Shown: in pieces, positions 23,378-35,382 of the stretch
Layout: each line of letters opens with the position of its first letter
Numbering within the stretch: the first letter of the stretch is position 1
NCBI RefSeq assembly: GCF_001411555.2
Contig: NC_049903.1
Location: 30,855,083-30,919,082 of the forward strand
Length of the DNA stretch: 64,000 nt
Source of the DNA: Juglans regia
Lineage: Eukaryota; Streptophyta; Magnoliopsida; Fagales; Juglandaceae
Direction: 5' to 3'
Notes under the pieces: generated by a model
What the model was told of the DNA's origin: nothing
The model's database searches: none
The model's input: the letters and a program-made list of their open reading frames with translations, nothing else
Made by a program: the position numbers and the translations under genes

Positions 23378-25582
23378 CTACTTAAGTGTTTCCAGTTTTG
23401 CGAAGTCAGTGTGGGCCTTTCCATCCATTTTCCTCTTCATGGATTGCCTCAGATAATCTCCAAACCTGACTTTCTTGTACATCTTACTGGACCTTTCGGC
23501 ATCTGACACATACCCTAATGGCTCAATTTCTACATCATCGTGTGGGCAGACAAATGCTGCATAAGATATCCTTGCCTTGCTCCCGTTTGTCACAGCCCTG
23601 TGCTCAATGCTTTTGTACTTCCCATTGCTCCATATCTGATATTACAACAAAACTAACCAAATCTTGAGTTCCAGGAATAGGTATAATTTGGATTCCATAG
23701 AATTCTGATTCCAACTCTATGGCTTAGACTGGAAAAGAGATAGATATATAAAGTGGATTTCACACGATATTTAATATTCAATAATTGTCATGAGACTTAC
23801 TTTGTGTCTATCTCTCTCTTCCATTCTAGACCTTAGAGTCTTGCATGAACTCTATTACTTGTTATAAGGGCATCGAGATTCCTAATCTCAAGTGGGAGAG
23901 AGATATGCATGTGAAGTGAGTTTTATAATATTTATTGAGTAAGTGGGATGAGATACAAAATTCTCATCTTATCTCATCATTACAACTTTTTCAAATTTTT
24001 ACACAAAATATAATAAACAATTCAACTTTTTTAAATCTCAAAACAATAATAATATTAAAAAATAAAATTTTAAACTTTCATCTAAAACCAAAAATTCTCA
24101 TCTCACTATCTAAACCTACGCGGTGCATTCTTCATGTGCCTACTTTTCTTCCACTTAGGACTTTCAAGTTTAGAAAAAGCATAATACTATACACCACACT
24201 CTCATTCTATTTTGATCATACTAAGTAGTATGATCAAAATACTTGAAAAATATTATATCTACACTTGGTGTAAAAAACTTGAGATTTCTTGAGAAAAATA
24301 TTATGTCTACACAAAAATTTTACAAAAATGCTCTCATTCTCATGCCTCTGTGTTTTCTTCAAATGATGACATGACACTAAAAACGTGGATGCCATGTCTG
24401 TGTATAATAACTTTTGTAAAATTTGTGTAGATTAGCATTTTTCCTATGCTATTATGGGAATTCCTTGCGGAATATGTTTTCTTAAAGGAGAAAGTCGAGA
24501 CTTGGGGACCAATACCTCAATAGCATCTCCAACATTCACAACAAGAGCATTGGGGATGGGCTTGAGGGGCACCCATGCTCCTCCATGTCTAACTTGTAAC
24601 CCGCATACATCATCCTTCTGCATGAGTATGGTTATGGTGCTTGAGTCCGAGTGTGGACTTAAACCTAGTACTTTGTCAGGAGTGCGGCAGGGAGGATAGT
24701 AGTTTACACGCAAAGCTTGTACCAACTCTTTGTGCAGACCAAGCAGAGCATCCTTTTCTGTCCCCATAATCAGAGACAGTGAACCTAGGAGCTCCACCGC
24801 GATTCTTTTGACTTCGCTCGAGTACATCTCAATGGCTTCCCTGCATTTGTGGGATAATCTTAGTTTTCAAATTGCAGAATCCTCCAGTTTTCTTGAACTC
24901 AAATGTATTGGAAACGTACCTGATTCCCTTGGGTTGGTTTGGCCAAAGTTGTAGCTTACGATATTGGGTTGGATAAACGACGAGAATAAGTGCATCGGAC
25001 CAGTCGAGTGTCTGCTCTTCAGAAACCACATAAGCATGTCCGTAACCTTGTATGTCATCCGATGGCATTGAATACCTGTTCTTCTCTTCTAGTGGAAGAT
25101 CAAAAAACTCAGCTGTGATGTCCTTTGTATTCTGCAGCACTTCGCTTGTTACTCCGTGATTTATCACCTGATCAAAATGCGTTTTCAATGTGAAAGCTGA
25201 GATTTTATATATGCTGGAGACTCTCAACCTCATCCAAGATGCAAAATAGCATCTTATCTGCAACCTTTTATCTCTGCTTAGTTTGCAAAATATGAATGAA
25301 TATAATTACCTGAAAGAAGCCCCAGTCTTTGCATGCAAGATCCAGCCTCTTAAGCTCCTCTGCGTCTCCTTTTGACAGCAATGATAAATCAAGGACAGGA
25401 ATCTCGAAGGAAAGATGAGGCTGAACTGTATCATTCTGCATGTCGTCATGTTTCCTTGCGTATCTATCAGGAATCTGAAAAGGGTCAGACCTCATCATTT
25501 CTTGAACATTTGGAACTGGAAGAGATGGTGCATAAGTGGGAACGTAAGTCTCCTCTGCAAATTCCTTCATATTGGAATCCAT
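23378..25582 (-). CDS. 2-oxoglutarate/Fe(II) dioxygenase, SRG1-like
   Basis: Four exons: 25582-25310, 25167-24920, 24840-24516 and 23635-23378, totalling 1104 nt and 367 residues. The N-terminal DIOX_N part contains IPVLDLSLL, DWGFFQVINHGV and FDLPLEEKNRYS. The catalytic core has the iron ligands HSD (SPHSDSSTITILMQ) and the distal His in KSIEHRAVTN, plus the 2-oxoglutarate-binding RIS (KARISYAAF). NYYPPCRTPDKVLGLSPHSD is diagnostic of the plant DOXC class near SRG1 and norcoclaurine-synthase-like proteins. The substrate cannot be told from sequence. Intron 3 (24515-23636) is long and filled with MITE copies. The frame is intact. Confidence 0.9.
23940..24118 (+). repeat. MITE copy, TGAGATGAGATG-end family, in an intron
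   Basis: About 180 bp from GGGATGAGATACAAAATTC to CTCATCTCACTATCTAAACC, with the shared core CACAAAATATAATAAACAATTC. It lies in intron 3 of the SRG1-like gene, opposite to its transcription. Confidence 0.75.
24209..24240. repeat. Perfect 14-bp inverted repeat with 4-nt loop
   Basis: ATTTTGATCATACT (209-222), AAGT, then AGTATGATCAAAAT (227-240): both arms match exactly. It lies in intron 3 of the SRG1-like gene within further repeat-like DNA. Confidence 0.85.
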
Positions 25583-25758
25583 GTTTCCTATGCCTGGAAG
25601 AGTTGGGCTTTGAGATTTTAGTTAGTAATCCGTTCCTCAATGCTCCCATGAATTTATAGCCATAGATGATCACTTCAATCTTGTGATCTTGAACTCCCCA
25701 GAAGTGAAGATTAAATTGGTGAATAATTCCTTTGGTTCCCTATACCCAAGCCGACTTA

Positions 25759-25880
25759 GGACCCGTTTGGATATGAGATAAAACACTTCATTTCATCTAA
25801 TTTCAACTAATAATCTTATTATTATTCATAAACCATCTCAACTCATTTCCTCTTGTCACTATCCAATATCCAAACGGACC
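25759..25880. mobile_element. Tourist-like (PIF/Harbinger) MITE, 122 bp
   Basis: Inverted ends GGACCCGTTTGGATAT and AATATCCAAACGGACC, flanked on both sides by TTA (25756-25758 and 25881-25883). A TWA target duplication with GTTTGGAT ends is the mark of Tourist elements moved by PIF/Harbinger transposase. It lies about 180 bp upstream of the dioxygenase ATG. Confidence 0.85.
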
Positions 25881-26409
25881 TTATTCTTTTGTTTTTCAGG
25901 AGACGGCTGCCGCACAAGATACTGAAATTAGAAGACCACCAGTGACACTGAAAGAGAGTTTTAAGTTTTTTGAGTTTTTTGTTTTTAATGTTTTCATTCG
26001 AGAAATCGAAATTTTTTATAACTAATTCACACAAAATTAAATAATTTTATTTAAAAATTTTTACACGACGTAACATTTACGTTGTATAATTTAATTTAAA
26101 CGATAAATTATATAAAAAATTAAGATTGATTTAAAAAATAATTAATCCTACATTTATGTGAGGAGGTCCCATGTCCGAAGCAGGACGTAAAGAAAAAGGA
26201 CATTCAATCTCGACGTTGATAGATCAGAATCCAAGCGTAAAATGATTAATTTTGAGGTTGGTGGTTTGTGATTTGGATTTTTTTGTAACTCTATTTTCGT
26301 TACTGCATGAACGTTTCCCTAGTGGCCTCCGCCTCCTGATAATTGATAATTGACATGTGAGGAATGTTATATATAGTCATAAAATTTATAAATATTGTAT
26401 AATCATTTA

Positions 26410-26705
26410 AAAAAATAGAATTTACTATTAAAAAAATTAATTTCTTTTCATGTAAATCTCATATTTATTCACTTTTTTCAAAGCGACTGCACGGTACTTG
26501 CATACTCACGACTGCAAGTATCATTTCTCGTAATTCTACGTATAGTCGTGGAATGCGCAAATGTCGTGCAGTCGCTTTGAAAAAAAATATGATTTATTAT
26601 TAAAAAATTAATTTCTTTTCATGTGGGTTTCGTATTTATTCACTTTTTTCAAAACGACTGCATGACATTTACACACTCACGACTGCAAGTATAATTTCTC
26701 CATAA
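26410..26705. repeat. Mixed direct and inverted repeat (CGACTGCA block)
   Basis: A block running TTAATTTCTTTTCATGT...TTTTTTCAAAGCGACTGCACG...CACGACTGCAAGTAT...TTTCTC appears at 26425-26530 and again at 26600-26703. Between them lies an inverted piece, GTCGTGCAGTCGCTTTGAAAAAAA. The inverted and direct parts together suggest one palindromic element followed by a partial second copy. Confidence 0.7.
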
Positions 26706-26774
26706 CGAATGGATCATATCCATTTACATTTCCATCACGTCTTGTTGTTGCATAGCTTGCACAAAGACAGTGTA

Positions 26775-26975
26775 TTGCATGGCTCATTTCATTTTATCTC
26801 ATAATTTTATAATTTTTTCAAACTCTCATATAAAATATAATAAACAATTTAATTTTTTCAAATCTCAAAACAAAAATTATATTAAAAAATTATATTCTAA
26901 TAATATTTTATTTAACTTTAAACTTTCATCTCATTTAATCTCAATTCAACTCAACTCACTATCCAAACCTCTCGT
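26775..26975 (+). repeat. MITE copy, TGAGATGAGATG-end family
   Basis: From GGCTCATTTCATTTTATCTC to CAACTCACTATCCAAACC, with the shared TATAAAATATAATAAACAAT core. Boundaries are approximate. Confidence 0.7.
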
Positions 26976-27578
26976 ACAGCATGCATGCCACTAGTACAAG
27001 GTAAAGTGCAGTCAAAGTTGAATTCAAAATTACCAGGACTGCATCAAGGGTTAGAGGTAATGGGATCTGAATTTAGAAAAGAAAGTTGCAAGCTGCATAG
27101 ATCTTGGATTCGATAAAGCCATATGCTCATGTGTCAAGATAAATTGTCAAATGATTCAATGTTTATCTCTGAAATCTGAATGATACTACAATCACTCAAG
27201 AAATAGTTTAGGTTGAAGGAAGAGAGGAACATGGAACAATATATAGTACTCATCAACTTAATTTGATCTATAATTACTCTTCACATGGGATACATAAGAG
27301 TACTTCTAATAAGTCTATAACATTAACTCATTTAACTCTAGGTAGTCCAAGTACATTCCCAAAACAACAACTTATTACCAGACAATACAATGTATAACTA
27401 AACAAACATTAATATAAACTGCAAATCTAAGTACATTCCCAAGCCAAAAGAAGCTCTTGGTTTTCAATTATAATCATGATCTAAGAGTATTCCAAAATAC
27501 TACTAAATTGGCACCAAAATCAACATCCTTGTAGAACTTGAATGACAGACAGCAAACCTTAACTTGGTCCTGATCTTC

Positions 27579-28422
27579 TCACTTGGGAGGGCAGAAAGTG
27601 ATGACATACCTTGTGGCCCTGCATTTGTTAAGACTGGTAGAGTCATCAAAAGCATAGCTATAAGCCTTGGGGCAAATAGCCTTAAAGAGATTTGCGAAAA
27701 GGGTGGGCTTGCAATTCTTTGGGTTGGAATAGTCCCCTGTGCAGCAATACTTTGCAGATTGCATGGCCAAGCAGGCACTCTTGCACCCCACCACCTTGCC
27801 TCCTACCTTCATTTCCAATGCAGATGGGCAGCAAATGTTCAAATCAACCTCGCACGATGCAATACCACATCCAATGCCACCCCCAACTGGTTTCATCGAA
27901 ACGGGCAAATTGAAGCCATCGACCAAGCTCACATCATAGTAATGCAAGGGAGAAATGGAGGTGCCGAGTGTCATCTCGACTACTGTTGCTGGCGGCACAC
28001 CTCCTGTGCCTTGGCAATGTAGTTTGCCTGAACAATCTCCAGTGTTGCATGAGCCTTTTCCATTGTTGTCGAAGCTACAACCTTGTCTGCCCCAGATCCT
28101 TCCTGACCATTTCTCAGCCACGTCAAGGACAACTTCCTCCCCACTGCCAAGATGGAATCCACCATCTTTTGGGGTCTGATGCCCTGCACCACCAAGTATT
28201 CCGGGCCATACACTTTCATTACAATTGTTCACTAGAATCAGTTGTGCCCCATCTACAAAAACACAAAAGAAATAAATAAGAACAACAAAGAAGACATCAG
28301 AGGTTGAATGGAAAATGTACAAAACCACGGATAAAGATAGCAGAAGAATTACTTGTGAATGAGATAGAGGCGACTAGACAAAAGAGAAGGGGCCGGAGAA
28401 ATAGGGAAGTAGACATTGTCAT
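27579..28422 (-). CDS. Thaumatin-like protein (PR-5 family)
   Basis: Two exons, 28422-28353 and 28252-27579, giving 247 residues. Exon 1 encodes a secretion signal ([19 protein letters not shown]...); a second ATG at 28416 is nearly equivalent. The mature part starts about AQLILVNNC, carries WPGILGG, the thaumatin signature [12 protein letters not shown], and conserved Cys pairs through to the C-terminal YVITFCPP. The acidic cleft residues of the family appear to be present (for example YYDVSLVDG). Such proteins are secreted and stress- or defence-linked; some bind beta-glucan. The frame is intact and the length is usual for the large thaumatin-like type. Confidence 0.93.
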
Positions 28423-28759
28423 GTTGTTTTTTGTTCTTCTCATACAGAGTTTGATTTAAGAGATGGATGGTTGTGTAGAGAGATGCAAGGGAAGTAGCTA
28501 GGTAGTAGGGGAAGGACTTCCAGCTATCTATCTTGTCACAAGTATTGATTTTGACAGCGCTAGCTGCGACCTTTTTAAGGAAGTTCGTGGAACTGGAGAC
28601 ATCACTAGTGGCTCAGTGAGTACACCATTCTCTTATCTTTTGCTTTATCTATTCTCTTTTCACTTTCAGTTTCAGCTTGACGATGGGCATATGCATTGCT
28701 TCCATTGAAGGTTTCGTCCCTGTGCGCACTGTGAATCAAAGTTTCTCTAATATAAGCTC

Positions 28760-28950
28760 CGTATAGATTTAAAAAATATTTCATCTCATCTCTTTATTAT
28801 AATTTTTTTAAATTTTTATACAAAATATAATAAATATAAATTTAATTTTTTTAAATTTTAAAATAATAATAATATTAAAAAATAATATTTTAATAATATT
28901 TTTTTTAACTTTTATCTTTCATCTAAAACCATTTCATCTCTAAATCCAAA
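28760..28950 (+). repeat. MITE copy, TGAGATGAGATG-end family
   Basis: ATATTTCATCTCATCTCTTTATTATAA leads into ATACAAAATATAATAAATAT and ends in CTTTCATCTAAAACCATTTCATCTC. Same core as the other copies; the ends are approximate. Confidence 0.65.
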
Positions 28951-29715
28951 ATAATCATAAACAGAGAGCAGATAATATACAAAATCTATATATATATATA
29001 TATATATATAAAGATGAAAGAATTCTTAAATAATAATAAAATAAAAAGATAGAAGAACCTTAAAAAGCTTGTTTTGTCATTTTATTTTATTTTTCATATG
29101 AAAGATTAAAAAAGGGAAAAGAGAGAGTTGAGCTTTAGTTAAGCTTTAGTTAATTAACTACAATCATAAAGCAAGATTTTAATTGGCGGAGCAAAGCAAT
29201 GGCCGTACCCTTACACTATAAGCTTGATCTGCTCTTTTACGTCCCCCAGAGAAACAAATTGAGAAATGCTCATCTGTGGGTGTCGGTGGGGGAATAAAAA
29301 CATGATAAGGATGATGTGTCACCGATTCCATTAAGACGATCAAAGGTTGAGCCTTGTGTAATTAGCTCAAATTATAATATCTTAATTAAGTATTAGGGAT
29401 TTTTTCCTTCTAAGCATTTATAATAAAAAATAATACGAGATAAAGTTATGTGTTATATAAACACCGTGTACTCTTTTTTTTTTTTTTAAGTAGATTCTAT
29501 GATTTAGTTTATCGAATTCAATTTGTATATAAGAGAGTTATATGCTGTGTTCCAGAATGATAAATTGCTTCCAAAAAAGAATCTATCAATTCTCTTTCAA
29601 CTTAATGGATTGTAGGTGCAATGATTTACTTCACAATCGAAATTGATCTAGTAACTACATGATCTTTAATAGTTTCTATTTATCCATATTGTGAATACGT
29701 GATTATCATAATTTT

Positions 29716-29927
29716 GGCCTCGTTCATTTTCATAAAACTTTTTATCTCATCTTATCTCATCTCATCTAATTATTATAATTTTTTTAAATTTTCACATAAA
29801 ATAAAATAAACAAGTCAACTTTTTTAAATCTTAAAATAAAAATAATATTAAAAAAATATATTCTAATAATATTTTATTTAATTTTATTTTAACTCATTTC
29901 ATTTCATATACGAAAACAAACGAGGCC
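29716..29927 (+). repeat. MITE copy with GGCCTCGTT inverted ends (212 bp)
   Basis: The inverted ends GGCCTCGTTCATTTTC and GAAAACAAACGAGGCC enclose the family core CATAAAATAAAATAAACAAG and the TTATCTCATCTTATCTCATC segment. This is the copy with the clearest terminal repeats. No target duplication was obvious (TTT left, GAT right). Confidence 0.75.
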
Positions 29928-30195
29928 GATCGATCAATGGTGTGTCGTTCAATATTTCCTAAACCCCCCACTTAGATAGCATAACACTTTATATGGTATT
30001 AAGTGGCATCTTTGTTCAAGGATATGAATGACTTGACCTCTTTTTTAGGTTGCAATATTCTAGGTTAGGGAATCACTCTGTATTAAAAGAGACTTACTAC
30101 AGTGCTAGATAGCAGTGACCAAAGCCAGTGACTGATAGACCCTTTTTATATTGAAAGGCTTCCTGGCCTTGGGTTTAGAGTACTGGACGCAGACC

Positions 30196-30605
30196 TGTAG
30201 AGAATTAAACAACAAATGAAAGCGGAATTACGACAATATGGTAACACTCCCGTGATGTTATTTGTCCCACAAGTTGGTGATGAGCAAAGGGAATTGAGTG
30301 CATTTGTTTGTGCACTAATGACCCCTATTTATAGGCCATCATGCACCGGTTGGTAAAGGGCACATCCATTGGTTAACAAATGGTAACCCAAAGGTCACAA
30401 CCTTAAGGAGTGACACATCCTATTGTGAAAGGGCATAACCATTGGTAAACCAATGGTAACCCAAAAGTCACATCCTTAAGAAGTGACACAACCTTTTGAC
30501 TAAATCAAAAGGTTGTGTCTCTTGACACTTCCTTTAACATCACCATATTAGAGAATATCATTCCAATGGATACACCGTTTGGTGATCACACCCCTTAGAA
30601 TAACA
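30196..30605 (-). repeat. 3' LTR of Copia element 1 (410 bp)
   Basis: Plus-strand ends are TGTAGAGAATT and AGAATAACA. On the inner side, minus-strand ATCAAGTGGGAGA fits a polypurine tract. It contains an internal imperfect duplication of about 80 bp (AATGGTAACCCAAA...TCAC...CCTTAAG...AGTGACACA). Confidence 0.88.
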
Positions 30606-30826
30606 TCTCCCACTTGATCATACAAAACGGTGATGATCCAGTTGAGTATTTTACCTTGGTACCAATATGAGCTTTCCACTACTCAACTCTCATCTGCAAC
30701 TCTTGCAGATCGGCGTCAGAGCATGACAAGCCTCTACGTGCACACGTTTTTGTCATTACCTTATCTGACCGCACCATTTACCATATGTGCTCCCACTAAT
30801 CACATATTAGGGGTGACTACATTTCA

Positions 30827-31275
30827 CTAAAAATTTTTAGTGAATGGCATCAATTCTCCGTAACTGGATCAACAATTCATATCTCTGTCACAATTGACGA
30901 CTTCAGCCGAATACATAACACATGTATCGACCTGCGCTGAATTTTCGTTAAATACTTCATCTAGAGGCTATTCCTGAGGTTTTTCCCTAATCACCTTATC
31001 AACGACTTTGCAAATGATTAACCATTTACTTGGGTAATCAAATCACATTTTACTAAAACTTTAGTGAATGGCACTGAATTTTCGTTAAGTACTTACTCAC
31101 CTGAGTCTTTCCTTAATCACCTTATCAGCGACTTTACCATGATCAACATTTTACTTGATTAATCAATTTGCACTGAAATTTTATCAAGTACTCACCCTAA
31201 GGCCATTCCTGAGGTTTTTCTTGATCACCTTATCAGTGACTTTACAAATTACCAAAATTTTCATTTGGGTATCTC
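30827..31275 (-). repeat. Tandem repeats in the 3' part of Copia element 1
   Basis: Three units, starting at 30937, 31074 and 31173, each run CTGAA(A)TTTT...AAGTACTT...CTGAGG/GTC TTTTTCC...ATCACCTTATCA.CGACTTTAC. Unit lengths are about 137, 99 and 100 bp. They lie between the RNase H end and the LTR. Confidence 0.75.
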
Positions 31276-31345
31276 CATAACTCCAATTTTCTAGGCGTCC
31301 CCAGAATTTGCTGAGTTATACATGCTGACCATGAGATTGGTTCAC

Positions 31346-32757
31346 CTAGGTTTCTCTCAATCTCATTCTAGTCACATGTTCTCTAAATTTCTCCAGAAAT
31401 AAACCTTTGGTCATTGGATCTGCTACCATCTCGGTCGAGAAAACGAAATTAACCTTGATCTCACCTCTTTCCACTATATCTAAAATATAGTGATAATGCA
31501 CATCAATGTGTTTTCCCTTAGAACTCTGTGTTTCACTTTTTATCAAAGAAATGGCAGACTGATTATCACAAACACATTGATTGGTTCTGTGGGTTTTCCC
31601 AAATTTAAGCTTTCAACAAAGCGTTTTATCCACACCGCATTACTCACTGCAGTACTACAAGCAATATATTCTGCTTCCATAGTAGACTTAGCAACACAGC
31701 CCTGTTTCTTACTTAACCAAGAAAATGTTGTTCCACCAAATAGAAATATATATCCAGTTATAGATTTTCTATCATCTACATCACTTCCAAAATCAGCATC
31801 ACTATAGCCGATTAATTCTAGATCACTGTTTCCAAAGCACAATTTCAAATTTTTGGTACCTTGTAAATATCTCAATATACGCTTCACTGCTTGCCAATGT
31901 TCTTTACCTGGATTGAATTGAAATCTACTTACCAATCCAACTGCATGACAAATATCTGGTCTGGTACTTATCATTGCATACATGAGGCTTCCCACAGCTT
32001 GAACATAGGGAACTTTAAGCATTTCACTTATTTCATCCTCATCTTTTGGGCACATACTTTTATTTAAAGTATGAGTTTTGCAAGCAGGCGTACTTAAAAA
32101 TTTATAATTTTCCATACCAAATCTTTTAAGTACTTTTTCTAGATATTTCTCTTGATCTAAATACAATAGATTTGAATTTCTATCTCTAGAAATTCTTATA
32201 CCAAGAACATAAGCGGCTTCACCTATGTCTTTCATTTCAAATTTAGATTTCAAGAATTCCTTTGTTGCATGCATCATATCTAGACAATTACTTGCCAGTA
32301 ATATATCATCAACATACAATGATAATAATGTTAATTGATTATCATTTTTCCATATGTATACACAGTGATCTAGTGGACTCATTTCATATCTCATTTCCAA
32401 AATGGCTTGGTGAAATTTCAAGTACCACTGTCTTGAAGATTGCTTAAGTCCATACAGTGACTTTCTCAACCTGTAGACTTTCTCTTCATGTCCTTTAATT
32501 TGGAATCCTTCTAGTTGAATCATAAAGATATCCTCTTTTAATTTACCATTGAGAAAATCTATTTTTACATCTAACTGATGTAATTCCAAATTCATCCTAG
32601 CAACAATGGACATGATGATCCTTACGGATGTGAACTTCGCCACAGGCGAATATGTATCCACAAAGTCTACACCTGGTTGTTGAGTATATCCATTGGCCAC
32701 TAATCTTGCTTTGTACCTTTCCAAACTGCCATCAACTTTAAATTTTTTTCTGAGAAC
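31346..32757 (-). pseudogene. Copia element 1 reverse transcriptase and RNase H
   Basis: Minus-strand motifs: YSPVAKFTSVRIIMSI, KSLYGLKQSSRQWY, the catalytic LYVDDILLASN, and the RNase H motif KSTMEAEYIACSTA. The main frame is 32724-31543; a frame change moves the last ~65 codons (KGKHIDVHYHYI ... DPMTKGLF) to 31546-31346. Upstream a single stop codon at about 32758 cuts it from integrase. Confidence 0.9.
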
Positions 32758-33951
32758 TCATTTACAGCTAATAGCTTTTCTATCTTTTGGAAGATCTGTT
32801 AACTCCCAAACATTATTTTTGTTTATTGATTCTATTTCATCTTTCATGGCCTCAAGCCATTTATCTGAATCAATACTATTAACTGTCTCAGAAAAATTTT
32901 CAGGATCCTTATCTAAATTTTCCAAACTGGTATTTAGTGCATAATGATCTTGAAATAATTTTGATGGTCTTCTGGATCTTTTACTCCCACTGTCTCTAAC
33001 ATCAATGCCTGAAGATTGATTTTCATCTGACTTTCTTTTATTATTCTGGATTTGAATAATATCATTATTTTCATTGTTAGATTCTGTGGAGATCCGTTGA
33101 TTCTCTAAATCATTTAATAAATCTATTTGATCAACAGGAGTAACAAGGTTCGTGTTTTCCAAGAAAACGGCATCCCTACTTTCTATCAATCCTTTTTCAG
33201 AATGATAAAATCTGTAGCCACTTCCGTTTTCTACATACCCAATAAACCTGCATTCCCAAGTTTTACTTTTTAATTTATCCCTTAGTGGCCTTGGGATAAG
33301 CACTTGTGCCTTACAACCCCACACTTTGAGCTTACTTAAGTCTGGTTTATGTCCCGTCTATAATTCGTAAGGTGTAAGAGGTTTCGCTTTAGTTTCAACT
33401 CTATTTAATATATATGTAGCAGTCGATAATGCTTCACCCCAAAAATGTATTGGTAGATCAGCATATGCCATCATCGATTGCACCATATCCAATAGAGTTC
33501 TATTTCTCCTTTCTGCAATGCCATTTTGTTGAGGTTTATATGGCATAGTATAAATATGTCTTATACCATTCAATTTGCAGAAATTGTCTAAAACTTCAAA
33601 TTCTCCTCCTCTATCACTATTCAAACTTTTAATGGGTCTACCCAACTAGATTTCTACTTCTAATTTAAATTCTTTAAATTTCTCAATTGCTTCAGATTTA
33701 TGCTTGAGTAAGTAGATATGCCCATATCTTGAATAATCATCAATGAAAGTAATAAAGTACTCCATTCATCTATGAGTTTTTGTTTTAAAAGGTCTACACA
33801 CATCAGAATGTATAATTTCTAGTAAATCCGTAGATTTACAACTTTTTGAAAAAGATTTACTACTCATTTTTCCTTTGATACATGATTCACATATATCAAA
33901 ATTATCTGAGTTTATTTGTGGTATTAATCCACTTTTATACATTCTGATCAT
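32758..33951 (-). pseudogene. Copia element 1 integrase
   Basis: Fragments 33951-33766, 33645-33358 and 33324-32758. They include SLNSDRGGEFEVLDNFC with the catalytic Asp, then MPYKPQQNGIAERRNRTLLD with the catalytic Glu, and the C-terminal region up to WLEAMKDEIESINKN. Stops interrupt the three pieces. Confidence 0.88.
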
Positions 33952-35256
33952 ATTATTTTATTTATATGACCTAATCTTAAATGCCATAAATATGCACAAT
34001 TTGTAGACACATTCAAATACTCAGAAATAGGTACTTTATTAATATCAACATTCAGTACATACATATTGTGATCTTTCACGCCTTTCACTGACACATTTCC
34101 CTTACTTATTACAACGGTTCCAGACTTAAACTCAACTGTGTAGCCTTTCTGATCTAGTACAGGCACAGATACTAAATTCCTACGAATACTAGGTACATAT
34201 AAAATATCACTAAGTAAAATAATGAAACTATTCACTTTGAATTTACATGTACCTTGCCCCAAGACATCGTAAATATGTATTGTTGCCCATATAGACTTTG
34301 TGCTCTCCAGTTTGTTTATCTTCAAGTTTGACAAACATATATTTGTTCCTACATATATGTCTTGTCGCTGCAGAGTCAACCCACCATGAATTTGTCACTG
34401 ATTCCACTAGCATTACTTCTGAGATAGTCATCACAAATTCTTTGCTTTCTTGTGCTTTTCTTTTGTTAGGATATTGTGATTTGTAATAACCATTCTTTCC
34501 ACACTTAAAACAGTTTCCAGAAAATGGTTTATTTTGTTTTCTTTTTAACCATTTTTTTTTCTTGAACTGTTTTGTCTTTATCTTATTCTGTGTAGAACGC
34601 TTATCTTGAGCCATTAATAAATTGGATGATTCACCATCTTTATTCATTCTTTTCATCATTTCTCCTTCAAGTACTAAAAGTACTGGAAGCGATATCATTG
34701 TTACTTCATTTCCACTGTGTGTTAAAGAAGTAATAATGTGATCCCAAGATGAAGGAAGACTATTTAGTATGGTTGTAATTTGCATTTTATCAGTGAGAGG
34801 ATGACCGGCATCATTTAATTCTTTCGTCATCAACTCCATTTGAAGTACATGATTGCCAATATCATCATTCTCTTTCATACAAGTCCGGTTATACTTATCC
34901 AACAATAACTGTATATAAGTATCCGACCTTAAACCATACTTTGCTTCAACTGCATCCATAATTTCTTTAGCAGTTTCATAGTCTTCAAATAAAGGAATAA
35001 TGTGATCACTCATGCAATGCAAAATTAAAGCTTTTGCCCATGCATTGTGTTATATCCATTTATCTACATTTGAAATGCTGTTTACACTTTCACTTTCATC
35101 ATCTTCTACAATTCCTTCACATGGCTTTGGTGTTGTTAATGTATATAAGGTCTTTTCATGGGTTAGAAGAAAAGTTATATGCCTTTTCCAGGCTCGGAAA
35201 TTTCTTCCATTCAATTTTTCTATCCCCGAGGGATCAATACTTTTCTTCGGTGCCAT
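33952..35256 (-). pseudogene. Copia element 1 gag and protease
   Basis: The gag starts at 35256 (MAPKKSIDPSGIEKLNGRNF) and meets a stop at about 35050, in place of a sense codon. It continues 35022-34243 with UBN2-type gag sequence and a zinc knuckle CFKCGKNGYYKSQYPN, whose pattern is imperfect (Y in place of His). The protease core WWVDSAATRHIC and the pre-integrase motif LWHLRLGHINK follow. Confidence 0.87.
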
Positions 35257-35382
35257 GAATAATAAACCTTAAAAAATTAATCAACAAGAAGAATGTAGAA
35301 ATAATAAATGTGTACTATTTAAATATAATAGTTTAACTGTGAAAAATTAAAATTATTACAAACTTAATTAGTAATAATAACC

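Larger units (their letters stand above)
25583..27578. other. Promoter of the dioxygenase gene, then repeat-rich DNA
   Basis: The first few hundred bases hold the promoter of the minus-strand dioxygenase gene. The rest is AT-rich with a Tourist-like MITE, a mixed direct/inverted repeat at 26410-26705 and a further MITE copy at 26775-26975. No gene is seen before the 3' end of the thaumatin-like gene. Confidence 0.6.
28423..30195. other. Intergenic, with two MITE copies and a TA microsatellite
   Basis: Promoter of the thaumatin-like gene for the first few hundred bases. Then come a MITE copy at about 28760-28950, a (TA)n tract at 28987-29010, a T-run at about 29479 and another MITE at 29716-29927. 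No gene is seen. Confidence 0.6.

Noticed and set aside
27564..28279. Plus-strand open frames opposite the thaumatin-like gene
   Set aside because: Shadows; the minus strand carries the PR-5 signature and conserved Cys.
28987..29010. TA run as an origin or regulatory site
   Set aside because: Simple microsatellite; no supporting context.
30827..31275. Regular repeats considered as a CRISPR array
   Set aside because: Only three long, diverged units in a plant retrotransposon; no short identical repeats with spacers.
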